From positions 57,102,001-57,166,000 of the forward strand of contig CM060733.1 in assembly GCA_030704615.1 (NCBI GenBank): 64,000 bases of DNA, in the 5' to 3' direction. Shown piece after piece: positions 10,142-20,500 of the stretch (position 1 is its first letter; each line of letters starts with the position of its first letter). The notes beneath the pieces were generated by a model. It had not been told where the DNA came from. It searched no databases and saw only the letters and a program-made list of their open reading frames with translations. A program made the translations under genes and the position numbers. Origin of the DNA: Takakia lepidozioides. Taxonomy: Eukaryota > Streptophyta > Takakiopsida > Takakiales > Takakiaceae.

Positions 10142-11380
10142 GCCATCCCCCAATCGCATATCCCGATATACACATCTTCAGACCCTTGTGGAAAATGCAA
10201 CAAGATGTTGTCGGGGGGCATGTCGTTGTGCAAGAGGTGGTGATTATGGACGTTGAGCATGATGTGCAAAAACGCCCATGCCAATTGGGTGCGATTCTGT
10301 CGGAATCGGACCAGTCGGTTGACCTCCTGCATTTCCTGCTCCATCCCCCGTCGTTCCATTAACTCCATGTTATCTCGATCATTCCCCCATTTCCTGTCAA
10401 TACTCAACCATGATCGTATAGTCTCCCCATTCCACCAATGTGTGTAACCTTCATTTTGACGTGGATGCAATGCAAAATATTTTATGATGCCGAAATAATG
10501 GAACTTTACAGCCAACGCCTCATTGTCATGTTGGACTTTGGCAAGCTCAGCATTTGTTTCCCTGGGCGTTTTCCCTGCTAGCTCCTAGGATGGAGGAATG
10601 AATTGATCCCCAACAATTCTAACCCTCCGAATTGTACCATACCCTCCTTGTTTGGGCGCGTTGAGTTGTTGTACCTGTGCGTTTGTGGATATGTATCTCA
10701 CGTTCAATGCCGCATCCGTGGACAAGGACCCTGCCTTCCATGGGAGTGGTTTCGTACGTTGTTTGGCGTGGGCCTTTGCCATGTCAGACCACCAGTCCAT
10801 AAGCACAAACAACTCATCCTCCGAAGTTGGCATGCGACCTTCAGCTACAGGTGTTCTCGTAACAAACTTGTCCATGGTTTGCCTCAGATTCCATGTGGCA
10901 TCATGGGCCCTGTCCTCCATCCATTTTGTGAACTGGAACTTTGTCTGTCCTCCTCCCATGCATCCCCGGTCAAAGCCTCCCTCATTCTCATCTCCATATT
11001 GTGCTGGAATCTAAGAGCCCCTCATTCCCATGTCGGACATATAAAAGATTCAAACGCATTATGTCATTGTCCTTCAAATAATCCAGCACTACTTGCTTGA
11101 CCACCTTCGCGGCCTCTTTGCTTGGATAGTCTTTTTTCCTGACTATCCCGTTCATGTGCATGTTTACGCTTCCTACCTTTACGCCCACTTCCCGTGGAAC
11201 CCCCTGACACTGTGTTCAAAGCAATGTTTCCGGACATGATGAAAGTACTCTGCGGAATAGACGCGGCTTCGTATCGGAAAACTAGACCCAAACTATTCAT
11301 AACCTTATATACTAGCGGATCAATTTCCTTACCCTCTATTGGTATAGTACCCAAAGCAAATTGTCTCCCGCAGTCCCTAA
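10142..11380 (-). pseudogene. Protein kinase-like pseudogene
   Basis: The minus-strand frame shows a glycine-rich loop (KQGGYGTIRRVRI), a helical linker, a catalytic loop HNDMPPDNILL (H-x-D-x-x-x-x-N) and ICDWGMA, where DWG replaces the usual DFG. The frame is kept from about 11000 to 10142 except for one TAG at 10585-10587. The N-terminal part (11380-11000) is spread over two further frames, so small indels are present. The CACTA terminus follows immediately after GMA, removing the activation segment and C-lobe. A TATA box lies upstream at 11525-11536. The long open frame continuing to 9361 is chance readthrough of the CACTA end. It could be a transposon-captured kinase-fold gene; substrate is unknown. 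Confidence 0.6.
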
Positions 11381-11524
11381 AAAAAAAGGCAAAAACTCCT
11401 CCCCCACACAAATCCACTTCCCCTCCCCCCCACGGCTCAGTCCTGGCCACCGAAATTGAAACTCCAAGAAGCCCCAAAACCGCACTCACAGAGATGGAAA
11501 AAAATGGGTTGGGAATGGGGGGTA

Positions 11525-11536
11525 GGCCCTTATATA
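11525..11536 (-). promoter_or_regulatory. TATA box upstream of kinase-like gene
   Basis: The minus strand reads TATATAAGGGCC. It sits about 75 nt from the nearest hairpin unit of the adjacent minisatellite and about 150 nt upstream of the first coding-like sequence of the kinase-like pseudogene. The hAT gene at 52555 has an identical TATATAAGG in the same position relative to its own minisatellite. Confidence 0.5.
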
Positions 11537-11594
11537 CTGCCCGGAGAGGCCTACCTTGAGCGGCGCGCGACCGCCTTTGCTGCCCATTCGCGCC

Positions 11595-12128
11595 TCGCCA
11601 CGTGTCCAGGTAGCGGTCACACCTATGGGTGGTCGCAGCTAATAACAAAACAAAAAAACTACTGCGACCACCCCCTGCTGGTGGTCGCACCTTTTTTAAA
11701 AACTAAAAGAAAATGTGCGACCCCCCCTAAGCGGTCGCACCTAATAACAAAAAAGAAAAATTTTGCGACCACCATTGGCTGGTGATCGCACCCATTAGAC
11801 CTAGAAGTTCTGCCAAGGATATTGTAGTGGGTTTCAAAGGTTTTGACAATGTCAACCGATGAAGTTACCATTGCACCCTTAGTAGTCTTCAGCGCTTGTA
11901 CTTGAAGAAATTATACGGGACAAGTTATACAGTGAAATAAACTCAAACCACCATGGTGGTAATGACAAGAGATTTGGGTTGGTAATTAAAAATGTGCGGC
12001 CACCTCTGCTGGTGGTCGCACCTATTAAAAAAAAATGAAAATGTTGCGACCACCACCTGCTGGTGGTCGCACCCATTTAAAAATAAGTAAAAATGTGCGA
12101 TCACCCCCTTCTGGTGGTCGCACCTTTT
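11595..12128. repeat. Hairpin minisatellite, copy A (TGCGACCACC...GGTGGTCGCA)
   Basis: About seven units of roughly 50 bp in two sub-arrays (11608-11795 and 11996-12128). Each unit holds inverted arms TGCGACCACC and GGTGGTCGCA around a 4-8 nt loop, followed by an A-rich spacer in this orientation. Unrelated sequence fills 11800-11990. The same family forms a 12-unit array at 51604-52195. Confidence 0.85.
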
Positions 12129-12138
12129 TTTGGAAAGT

Positions 12139-12411
12139 ATGGCCCTTCCATTGGGAACTGTCCTTGTCATGATTGCTGAAGATGAGACCGTGGTGAAACG
12201 ATTGGTTAGATGGGTTGCTCGGGATGATATTCTTTTGGGATTTTGCGGGGTTCGAGAAAATCATGCTTGTGCATCAAATTTTGTAGTTGAAATAGGAGAG
12301 GGTGAATGAGCTTTTGGCAAGATTGTAGATGTCTTCAAGGACAACACGATAGCTCATTATGCTAGAGTGTTGATAGCAAATCCTTTGCATGTTAGTTTTT
12401 CAGATAAATAA
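12139..12411 (+). pseudogene. Unrecognised conserved-looking coding fragment
   Basis: The frame is open from the ATG at 12139 (MALPLGTVLVMIAEDE) to the TAA at 12409-12411, with a single in-frame TGA after GEGE. Residues such as GFCGVRENHAC, FGKIVDVFKDN and HYARVLIANPLH look like an ordered domain, not noise. I have an impression of similar sequences in other transposon-related eukaryotic proteins but cannot name a family. It starts directly after the last hairpin unit of minisatellite A. Confidence 0.35.
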
Positions 12412-13064
12412 TGAAGTCCACGTAATGAGGCCACATCGGTTGCCACGTTGGTTCTCATAGTAGATAATCAATAATCAAGTTAAAAAAAAACATAATTATG
12501 TACAGTAACGTCTGTTTTGGACGTGACATGACGCACGTCTGTCGCTGACGTCAGACGTGACGCTGACGCATCAACGCCACGTCACGTCCAAATTTGCAAC
12601 TAGGACCTCAAGGGCCGAATCAAAATGAATATACGCAAGAAAGGGTGGCTGACAACAGCCCGACCAACGAGTGTTGAACCGAAAAAAATGTAGCAATAGG
12701 GGCCGTCCGGGCTCCGGGGCCTCGGGGTCAGGTACGTCTCCAGTCTTGGTGCTGGAAATGATGCGGTAGAGTCCGATCACTTGGTATTCAAAGGAATGTT
12801 CCCGACGGAGTGCCAATGGTGCAGCCATACTGCCACTCAAAATTCTCCATGTGGTTAGCCCTGTACTTAACTCAAATGCGAGAAATCTATCTAAATGTAC
12901 CTAATGGTTCACTCGGTCTTTTCCTGTCCGAGTCAAAACATAAAACGTCAGGTAAAAATGAAAGAACAAAAATCCCAGAGGAGAATGACAAAGGTCCAAT
13001 TCTCCTTCTATTTGGAATACAAAGAGTCCTGACTATTTACTTACCTCCAGGCAGACGCACCATT
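12412..13064. other. Intergenic with an ACGT-rich block
   Basis: No gene supported. At 12505-12595 there is a dense run of ACGTC/GACGT words including the palindrome GACGTC. A shorter similar block (CACGTCAATGACGTCACGTC) occurs at 51421-51440, near the other hairpin minisatellite. The minus-strand frame at 12571-12840 has no recognisable motif. Confidence 0.35.
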
Positions 13065-14790
13065 TATATGATGAGCCCTGAGCGTGCGCGGTCAGGATGA
13101 CGGCATATTAGTCTAGGGGGGTCGTGGTAAGTTGCGGTGTAGGTTGGGCTCACTGAACTGCCTACCCAATTGCGGTTAGTGTAGGGGTACGTGTCATACA
13201 TGATGGCTATAATCACTATCTAAGTCCTACAGGCAAAAAGAAATCACGTACTCCTCTTCACATGACGAGTTTGCGTTTCTAAGTCCTATGGTATCCTACA
13301 ATCTACTCAATAACTGCCTTCCAAGTCTTTGTGTTTTATTGTCTAATTCCTACCACCTAGGCCCCCGAGCCGCCTATAGCCGGGACATGTTTTAATCCCT
13401 TCACAAGGCACCTGCCGAGCCTAGGAAGAAGAGGGAAAATCTTCCTCTCCCAATGCCCCTCCTTCACCGAGTGCTTAAGTTCAAGTCATCTCTGATGGAA
13501 GGGCCAACGCTTCCTACCCCAGTGCCTAAAATACTTTGACTTAGCAAAGGAGTGGCCAAAATACCTATCATAATCCAATAGGTTCACTAAGTTCAATAAG
13601 GTGGTTCTAAGCCCCTCAAATCAATAAGTTCAATCAGTTCAATCAACGCCCTTTAGGCTATAACGTGCACCACGTGCATCTATCCTATTCAAGCAATTTC
13701 GCAAATCAAAAATGCTATAAAATAAAAGAAATTAAAAAATCAGGGAAAATACCTCCCCTATGGGATATCATGTGGGAATCCAAAGATTCCCTTGGCGCCT
13801 AAAGATGCCCTTGGGAACCCCGTGGGAACCCAATGATAACCGAGGAACATCCGGGAACCGTTCCCTGCCACGGGGAACTGTCGCGGCCCTATGAATGAAT
13901 CTCGCTGAGAGCTCATCCCTGCCACTGCATTCGTTAGTCCACAACATGCATGCGTAAAGAATAAAATAACCACTGGTGGATCCAAGCCAGATTTCAACTT
14001 TTTACATTATTTTAAGGCGCTGGTGCGCTTTCCTTCCGTGGAAAAAGTCATCCTCTACCTTGGGCTCTGACATAAAGGTGCATTGTAGCCGAGTTTTTAG
14101 GACATAGTACTTTCTCTCCTCCCTTGTCTCTCGAGGTCTCCGCCTTTAGCTCGCTGCTCACAGACCCGCATGGCTCTCTCTTGGAGTCATAAGAACGCTC
14201 CCCTCCAAGGCTACGTCCTCCCAAAATCCTAGATTTTATCTACCACAGGCGCCTTAGATAATGGCTCCTAACCCTTAGAGGGGTATAAATTGAATCTAAT
14301 AGCTAAAGGTAATAATACCCCCCTTCAAGGGAATTTGTAGACGCATTGCCCGCTGGGTAAAACGCCCCCGCCATGTGGCGGGGCGCAGATCCGTGCGTAG
14401 CGGTCCAAGCTGTGAACCGCTGCGGTTAACGCCGGCGTTCGCCGGTCCGTCTCAGCTTTTGGTTATCCTACGGGTAAAGACCTGCCCCCTGCTCGCACGC
14501 TTCAGGGCCTCACGCCTGAGCCACGCGGCTGATGTACTTGATCTCAGTACGACTTAAGGTCAGCGCTGGGGCCCCGCTCCCCGTACGTTGTGGCTGGGCC
14601 ACGGCTGCCTCCACGCTTTTAGTAATCGAGTGCCTACTCTCTAGGCGCAGCACCCGGGCTGCTCGCGACTTCGGGGCAACTGCTGTCAAGCAAAATTAGC
14701 CCGCCCAAACCCCAAGACAAAAAAAATACAACCCACCCTCCCCTAGGCCTCCATGGCTTGCTAGTGGGGGAGGAAATTAGCACATAGTGG
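13065..14790 (+). repeat. Diverged LTR-like dispersed repeat, copy B
   Basis: Second copy of the repeat at 792-2560, sharing the TGATGAGCCCTG start and the same ordered blocks. The distal part (14340-14670) is strongly GC-rich. It runs into the assembly gap, so its end is not visible. No coding domain is recognisable in it. Confidence 0.45.
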
Positions 14791-15290
14791 NNNNNNNNNN
14801 NNNNNNNNNNNNNNNNNNNNNNNNNNNNNNNNNNNNNNNNNNNNNNNNNNNNNNNNNNNNNNNNNNNNNNNNNNNNNNNNNNNNNNNNNNNNNNNNNNNN
14901 NNNNNNNNNNNNNNNNNNNNNNNNNNNNNNNNNNNNNNNNNNNNNNNNNNNNNNNNNNNNNNNNNNNNNNNNNNNNNNNNNNNNNNNNNNNNNNNNNNNN
15001 NNNNNNNNNNNNNNNNNNNNNNNNNNNNNNNNNNNNNNNNNNNNNNNNNNNNNNNNNNNNNNNNNNNNNNNNNNNNNNNNNNNNNNNNNNNNNNNNNNNN
15101 NNNNNNNNNNNNNNNNNNNNNNNNNNNNNNNNNNNNNNNNNNNNNNNNNNNNNNNNNNNNNNNNNNNNNNNNNNNNNNNNNNNNNNNNNNNNNNNNNNNN
15201 NNNNNNNNNNNNNNNNNNNNNNNNNNNNNNNNNNNNNNNNNNNNNNNNNNNNNNNNNNNNNNNNNNNNNNNNNNNNNNNNNNNNNNNNNN
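14791..15290. other. Assembly gap, exactly 500 N
   Basis: A round-number placeholder; the true size is unknown. It removes the 3' part of transposase copy 1, which in the other copy would need about 1.65 kb more. Confidence 0.99.
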
Positions 15291-16506
15291 TGCTCGGGGG
15301 TCGACCATGGCTTTTCATCTTAACGTGCTCTTGAATCATGCTTGATGCATTTTTTCACGCCTCTCGTATTCCTCGCCCTTGGCACAATGGATGGTTATTA
15401 ACCCAACGTGAACTGCAACACGTGTATAATGTTGGAAAGGGAACTTGTGACATATACATTCTTGCCCCACAATGCGCCTCCAGAAAGTCTGCTTTGCGAA
15501 ACTACACTTGAACTGTTGAATGGAACTTGGGCGCCTGCAATGAACACTTGTCCTGATTGCCTCCCAATAGCGGTCATTCCGTTCTCCTTCTTTCTTGAGA
15601 GGGGCACGTGCATGCTGCTTAGACATAGCTTTTCCAACACAAAGAACCTTACTACATTTCACATGACTCTGGAACACCAAGACATATTGTAGGTTTGGTC
15701 TTGCACACAAGGTGACCATCAAACTTGTGGTCCATGCCTTGGAGGGACTGTGAACCACGGTCCGTACGTAGTTTTACCACGGGGGGGAGTTTAGTGGATC
15801 ACTTTTTTTCCATCAAAAGCTCGAGGAAGACAACCGAACCGATGCACTGGAATGTGACTATAGTCCAATGTAGAAAGCTCTCCTTTTGATCCATTCCTCC
15901 GAGCGTGGCCAAGATACTCAAAATGGACACCACCATAAGGAAATGCAGTGTAGCCCTCCTCTGCTAGTCGTGGAGATGAAGATAAACCCCTCGCAGTTTC
16001 CGCAACAATCAGACAGTGTGAGTTGTCCATGGAGTTTTTCCGAGGGCTTCATGTCGTGAAGCAAGACCGTATGAGCAGATGAGGAAGGTTGAGATCCACA
16101 AAATACACTCTTAGAAACCTCACACAATCGAATTATGAGACCCCAAGCTCGCCAATCTGCAACCTCCTCCTTTCAATTACACTCCATTTGTTGCACTTGA
16201 CGTTTTTTCTTGCAATAAAGTGTGCCTCTCATCATGATTGTGTTATAGCTCGTACCTGTGACACGGTACTTGGAGAAAGTGTCTGGAAACAACTCCCATT
16301 GCTTTTGGCGCGTCATTGAAAACTGGAAGCAACACTGTGGAGGCATCATCATCTCCATCATCCTCCAAAAAAACTGAACCCGGAACCAGTTTGAATCTAT
16401 TGCATAACCAAGGTTCTGGGATAATGCACTTGTTTCCATTGCAAGGATAACGAACCCCTTTTGCATCAGGTGGACATGAAAGCAATGCATATTTTGGTGT
16501 AGACAT
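15291..16506 (-). pseudogene. MULE-type transposase, 5' part of copy 1
   Basis: Closely matches 57420-58547 of the better copy. Only the N-terminal Cys/His-rich region and its leader are present, because the DDE core falls in the gap. Relative to copy 2 it carries many single-base insertions and deletions, which split it into short frames in all three phases. In places copy 1 is in frame where copy 2 is not (for example the join at SDCCGNCEGFIFIST), so errors are present in both. It is divergently oriented to the methyltransferase-like gene that begins at 17551. Confidence 0.7.
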
Positions 16507-17550
16507 TTGGCAATGCCTCAAAGTTTGAGAGAAGATGCAAAATGAATGAAGCGCACATCTTGCAAGACCTTTGCAAATACATTAAATGGCTCACATTACT
16601 TATGTGTATCATAATCCAGAATGTCCAAATTTTTTGAGGCATGTGCTCCATCCATATTATTTCTCCTGACAGAAACAACTAAATGGACTATCCCCTATTT
16701 TTTAAGACGACGGCGCCGTTGTTAATATCTTAGAATCCAATGTACTGCCTTCCTCAATGAGCATATGAAACATAAATGCTCTGCATGTTTCCATTTATTT
16801 TACAAACAATCGTTGATTAATCGTCAACTATGAACTGACACACTAGACGGCACAATTATTTACAATCAAATCCCATGACATGTATGTTGATTTGTTCTTT
16901 GATTACTCATGTATGAGTAATGAGTACAGTATTTGTGGCGACATTGACTCTAAAACCAATAAATTGATTAAGACACCCTTAACAAAATATTTAGTTACTT
17001 TATCACTCTTTATATTGTATTATGAAGGCGCCGCCACAAAGTACATGTCAATCGTACAACCATCTTCTGAGGATCCACGTGTAACCCATGTAGTCTAGAA
17101 AGCATTAACGCCAGAGTATATAAAAAGGTTCCATTTTCAATTTCAGATTTGCCTTTTTAAGGCCTTCGCCTTCGCCCAGCCCCCTTTCCCCCCGCTCTCC
17201 TTGGCGGGGGCAGGTTTGAACCCGCAACCTAGTGGAAAATACACCACAACTTTAACCAACAAACCATGCTCTATTCAATGAAACAACCTCTATTTTTTTG
17301 TTAATAAACTGTTTCTATTCAGTTAAACTTGTTGCCATTACTACATGACTACCCGGTCATTACTACACTAACGTAGTCTAGTATACTTGCACATTATCCC
17401 TTGCCACTCCCCCAAACAAACACACACAAACTACACAAGCACTTAACACGTCTCTAGTCTCTACACCCTACTCCCGTTGCGAAGAGGAGACGGAGGCGCG
17501 CATCTCGGCCTTATACTATACCACCTCGAGGCAACGAGTTGTTTGCGGCG
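16507..17550. other. Divergent intergenic region between transposase and methyltransferase-like gene, copy 1
   Basis: Holds the shared upstream region of the two divergent genes, including a SINE-like sequence at 17100-17290. No ORF is supported. The CACTCCC/ACACACAAACTACACAAGCAC stretch at 17400-17450 is conserved in copy 2 and is a reasonable place for the plus-strand promoter and 5' UTR. Confidence 0.4.
17100..17290 (-). mobile_element. SINE-like tRNA-derived sequence
   Basis: On the minus strand an A-box-like GTTGGTTAAAGTTG (17248-17262) is followed by a B-box GGTTCAAACC (17213-17222), then a GC-rich tail. No cloverleaf can be drawn, so it is not a tRNA gene. The same sequence lies at 59150-59315. 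Confidence 0.4.
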
Positions 17551-20500
17551 ATGGGGAGGAAGAAGGATTCCCGAGAGGGAGGCGTTGCTGGTGGTGGTGG
17601 TGGTAGAGGCAAGCTGCGGACGGAGAAGGTAAGCTATAGTTTTTGTTTTTTTTTCATGACCTGCACTTAGGCATATACGCCATCGCATAAGCCCCACCAA
17701 GCTGCTCCTAATCTAGCACCTCCGCCGGCAACAGATGCCTAAGTCACTTCAACAACTCTCACAATTTGCGAATCTCCACACATATACACAACCGTCTCCG
17801 CCGGCGGAGACAGCTCATTCCCCTTGGTTTTTTTCTGATGCTTGGAAGGGCTGGGTTGCCACCTCCCCTCCGCCGGCGCATACCGTTGGAGCTGGGATGC
17901 TCACATGTTTCAGGAAGTGCTCCTCTACTCCCATCCCGTTTATTTTTTTTGCATGCTCATACATTGCTGATGCTCCGAGCGGGTTGGGCTGGCGTATCCG
18001 CCGGCGCGCATACCTGTGCAGCAGGGCTGCTCAAATGTTTCAGGAAGTTCTCCTCTTTTCCATCTCCTTTTTTTTTTCGCATGCTCAAAAGTTGCTGATG
18101 CTCCGAGTGGGCTGCGCTTTCATATCCGCCGGCGCATACCCATTGAGTACATTCTTTTTTGCTCAGTTCATAGGTTTCAGGAACCCCCTGCGGCTTGGAG
18201 CTTGGTTTTTTTTTGCATCTCCCTGTGTTTACGGAAGCTCCAAAGCGCCAAGACTGCCACCTCTGTCAACGCAGACCCGTGCAGCAGGGCTGCTCACATA
18301 TTTCAGAAGTTCTCCCCCCCCCCCCCCCCTTCCATCTCTTTTGTTTCTCCGCATTCTCATAAGTTGTTGATGCTCCGAGCGGGCTGGGCTGCCATATCCG
18401 CCGGCGCATACCCATTGAGCACAATCTTTTTTGCTTAGCTCCTAGGTTTCAAGAACCTCATGCAAGCATCTCCGCCGACAGAGATGCTTGGAGCTTGGTT
18501 TTTGTTGTATATTCCTTGTGTTACGTAAGCTCCAAAGTGTCGAGGCTACCACATCCGTCGGCGCAGCGCTTGGGGAACCTTCCCTATTTTGTTGATCACA
18601 GTATTCAAGTATCTCAAGCTTCTACGTTGCCACCTCCACAACTCCACAATTCCACATGCTTCCATAGGCCTAGTTTGATCTTTCAAGGTGCTCCTATATG
18701 TTTGGCTACAACCTCCCTTCCATGGTATGCGCCGGCGCATATGCTTGGAGCTCCTTGAGCAAAAATTTCTTCAAGGGCCTCAAATCTGTCAATTTTGAGT
18801 TGGTTGCACATATGTGTCATATACGACGCCCGCGTAGGTGGTCGGAGGTCCTCTGTCGGGATGCTCAGGCCTGTATTCTGCTCCAAGTTGTAAGCTTTGA
18901 AAGACAAGGATATTCATGGAATTAGTTGACTATCCAAATTCATTTGTTTTCTTCATGCAACCATGATACTGGAGTGCTCTTTTTACATTTATACATTCAT
19001 TCACACATGTGCTGTTCTCAAACACTAACATCTTGAACTGTTTTGGTCTATGGAATTAGGAAATTACTACTACAACTGAAGCTGTGGAGGCCGGGACGCT
19101 TGCATCATTATTGACGACATTGATGCAGGAATGGGGGGCAGATGAGTATGAAGAGGATACAACATCTAGTGATCCTCTTTCTCTAGATGCCAAACAGGCA
19201 ATTATTCTGGAAAAGAAACAAGATCTGAATGTAACTTTCAGGTCCCTCCTCATTGAGGATGGAGTTATGGACATTCCATTGTGTCGCATGATTTCTATGC
19301 AGGTTGTTAGGCCGCCCTTGCCAACACATCCTAAAGCTTAGAGGAGACTTCTATTATGGATACCATCCAGGAGCAGCCGTGTTCTATGTTTCTGTTGAGG
19401 GGATTGATGGATCTACTATAGATGTAGGTCCTGATATCATCTCTACATGGGATAGTCATTGGAAAACAGTCAATGATGAGTTTGAGAAGTATCTTGAGTC
19501 CAAGCCAAAGTTGCATCATCTTCGGGGGAAAATGTTTCATGTCTGGGATGGGAATCATAGGCTTCAAGCATGGTATCCCTATATCAATGAAGTTCATGGG
19601 GCCAACTTGTCAAGACATGTCTGTGTGACAAGTTGGGTGCTCAATGCGGACATTGAAAATCGTGGTTCCCTCAGGTCCATCATGGATGGAGTGAATGTGT
19701 GAGTTTCCTTTCTATTCTTCATTTACTTTCATGTTCAATGTTGTCATGTTCTTGCTCAATGGATGTACATATACACATCTTCTTTCTAATGATCATATTT
19801 TATATGTAAAGGGCAACAGAGAGGGCACATGTTACATCCAAATTTGTGCACTTGGTTTGCAAGGTCAATATGATTGGCCTTACACCTGTCTCTGAATGGA
19901 AGAATGTATTGAGGAAAGAGTAATACGACGAATGCATCAAGAAAGCAGGAAATACTTGGTATAACTTGACAGTCCATGCAATGACAGAGATTTTGTACAA
20001 GGTAACATCATGTCTTAACCAAGTTTCATTCTTTACATCCATAGACAAGATTCACCTCTGGTTCATGTTATGAACTGTTTTGGTTCTTTTGGCAGCATGA
20101 TATCGTTGAGGCCCAACGCATGGCGGGGGAAGCTTACAAACTTGCTGAGGGACCAAAGAGTCAAGAGGGCCTTGAAGATACAATGAGACAGGCTGGATTG
20201 AAAGCAAGGGAGCAACACAAGAGTCAGCTTGTGAAGTTGCTTCCTATTGCTGATCCAACCCTTGGAGAGGGGTTTCTCCAAGAACTTAAACTGCATTGGT
20301 CACGTGTAAAGGCAGGATCAGAGGAAATGACCCAAGAGAAAATGGTGAACATTGCTACCGCCCGGGTGGATCCTGAAGAAAAGGTGGAATGGCTACATAT
20401 ATGGAATGGAGACCAAACACTTCACAACCGTAATTTTTTTCCACCCGGGCCTATCAGTGGGCCAACACTTGATCCTTGGCTGAATAGAAGGACTTTTTGG

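Noticed and set aside
9361-10515. 384-codon minus-strand ORF as one protein
   Set aside because: Only the first ~130 codons are kinase-like. The rest is GC-rich CACTA terminal sequence that happens to lack stops on several frames of both strands.
14340-14670. Possible rRNA fragment (GC-rich, structured look)
   Set aside because: No universally conserved rRNA segment is present, and the block belongs to a dispersed LTR-like repeat.
14634-15339. Open frames of about 180-220 codons across the N gap
   Set aside because: They consist of placeholder N and carry no information.
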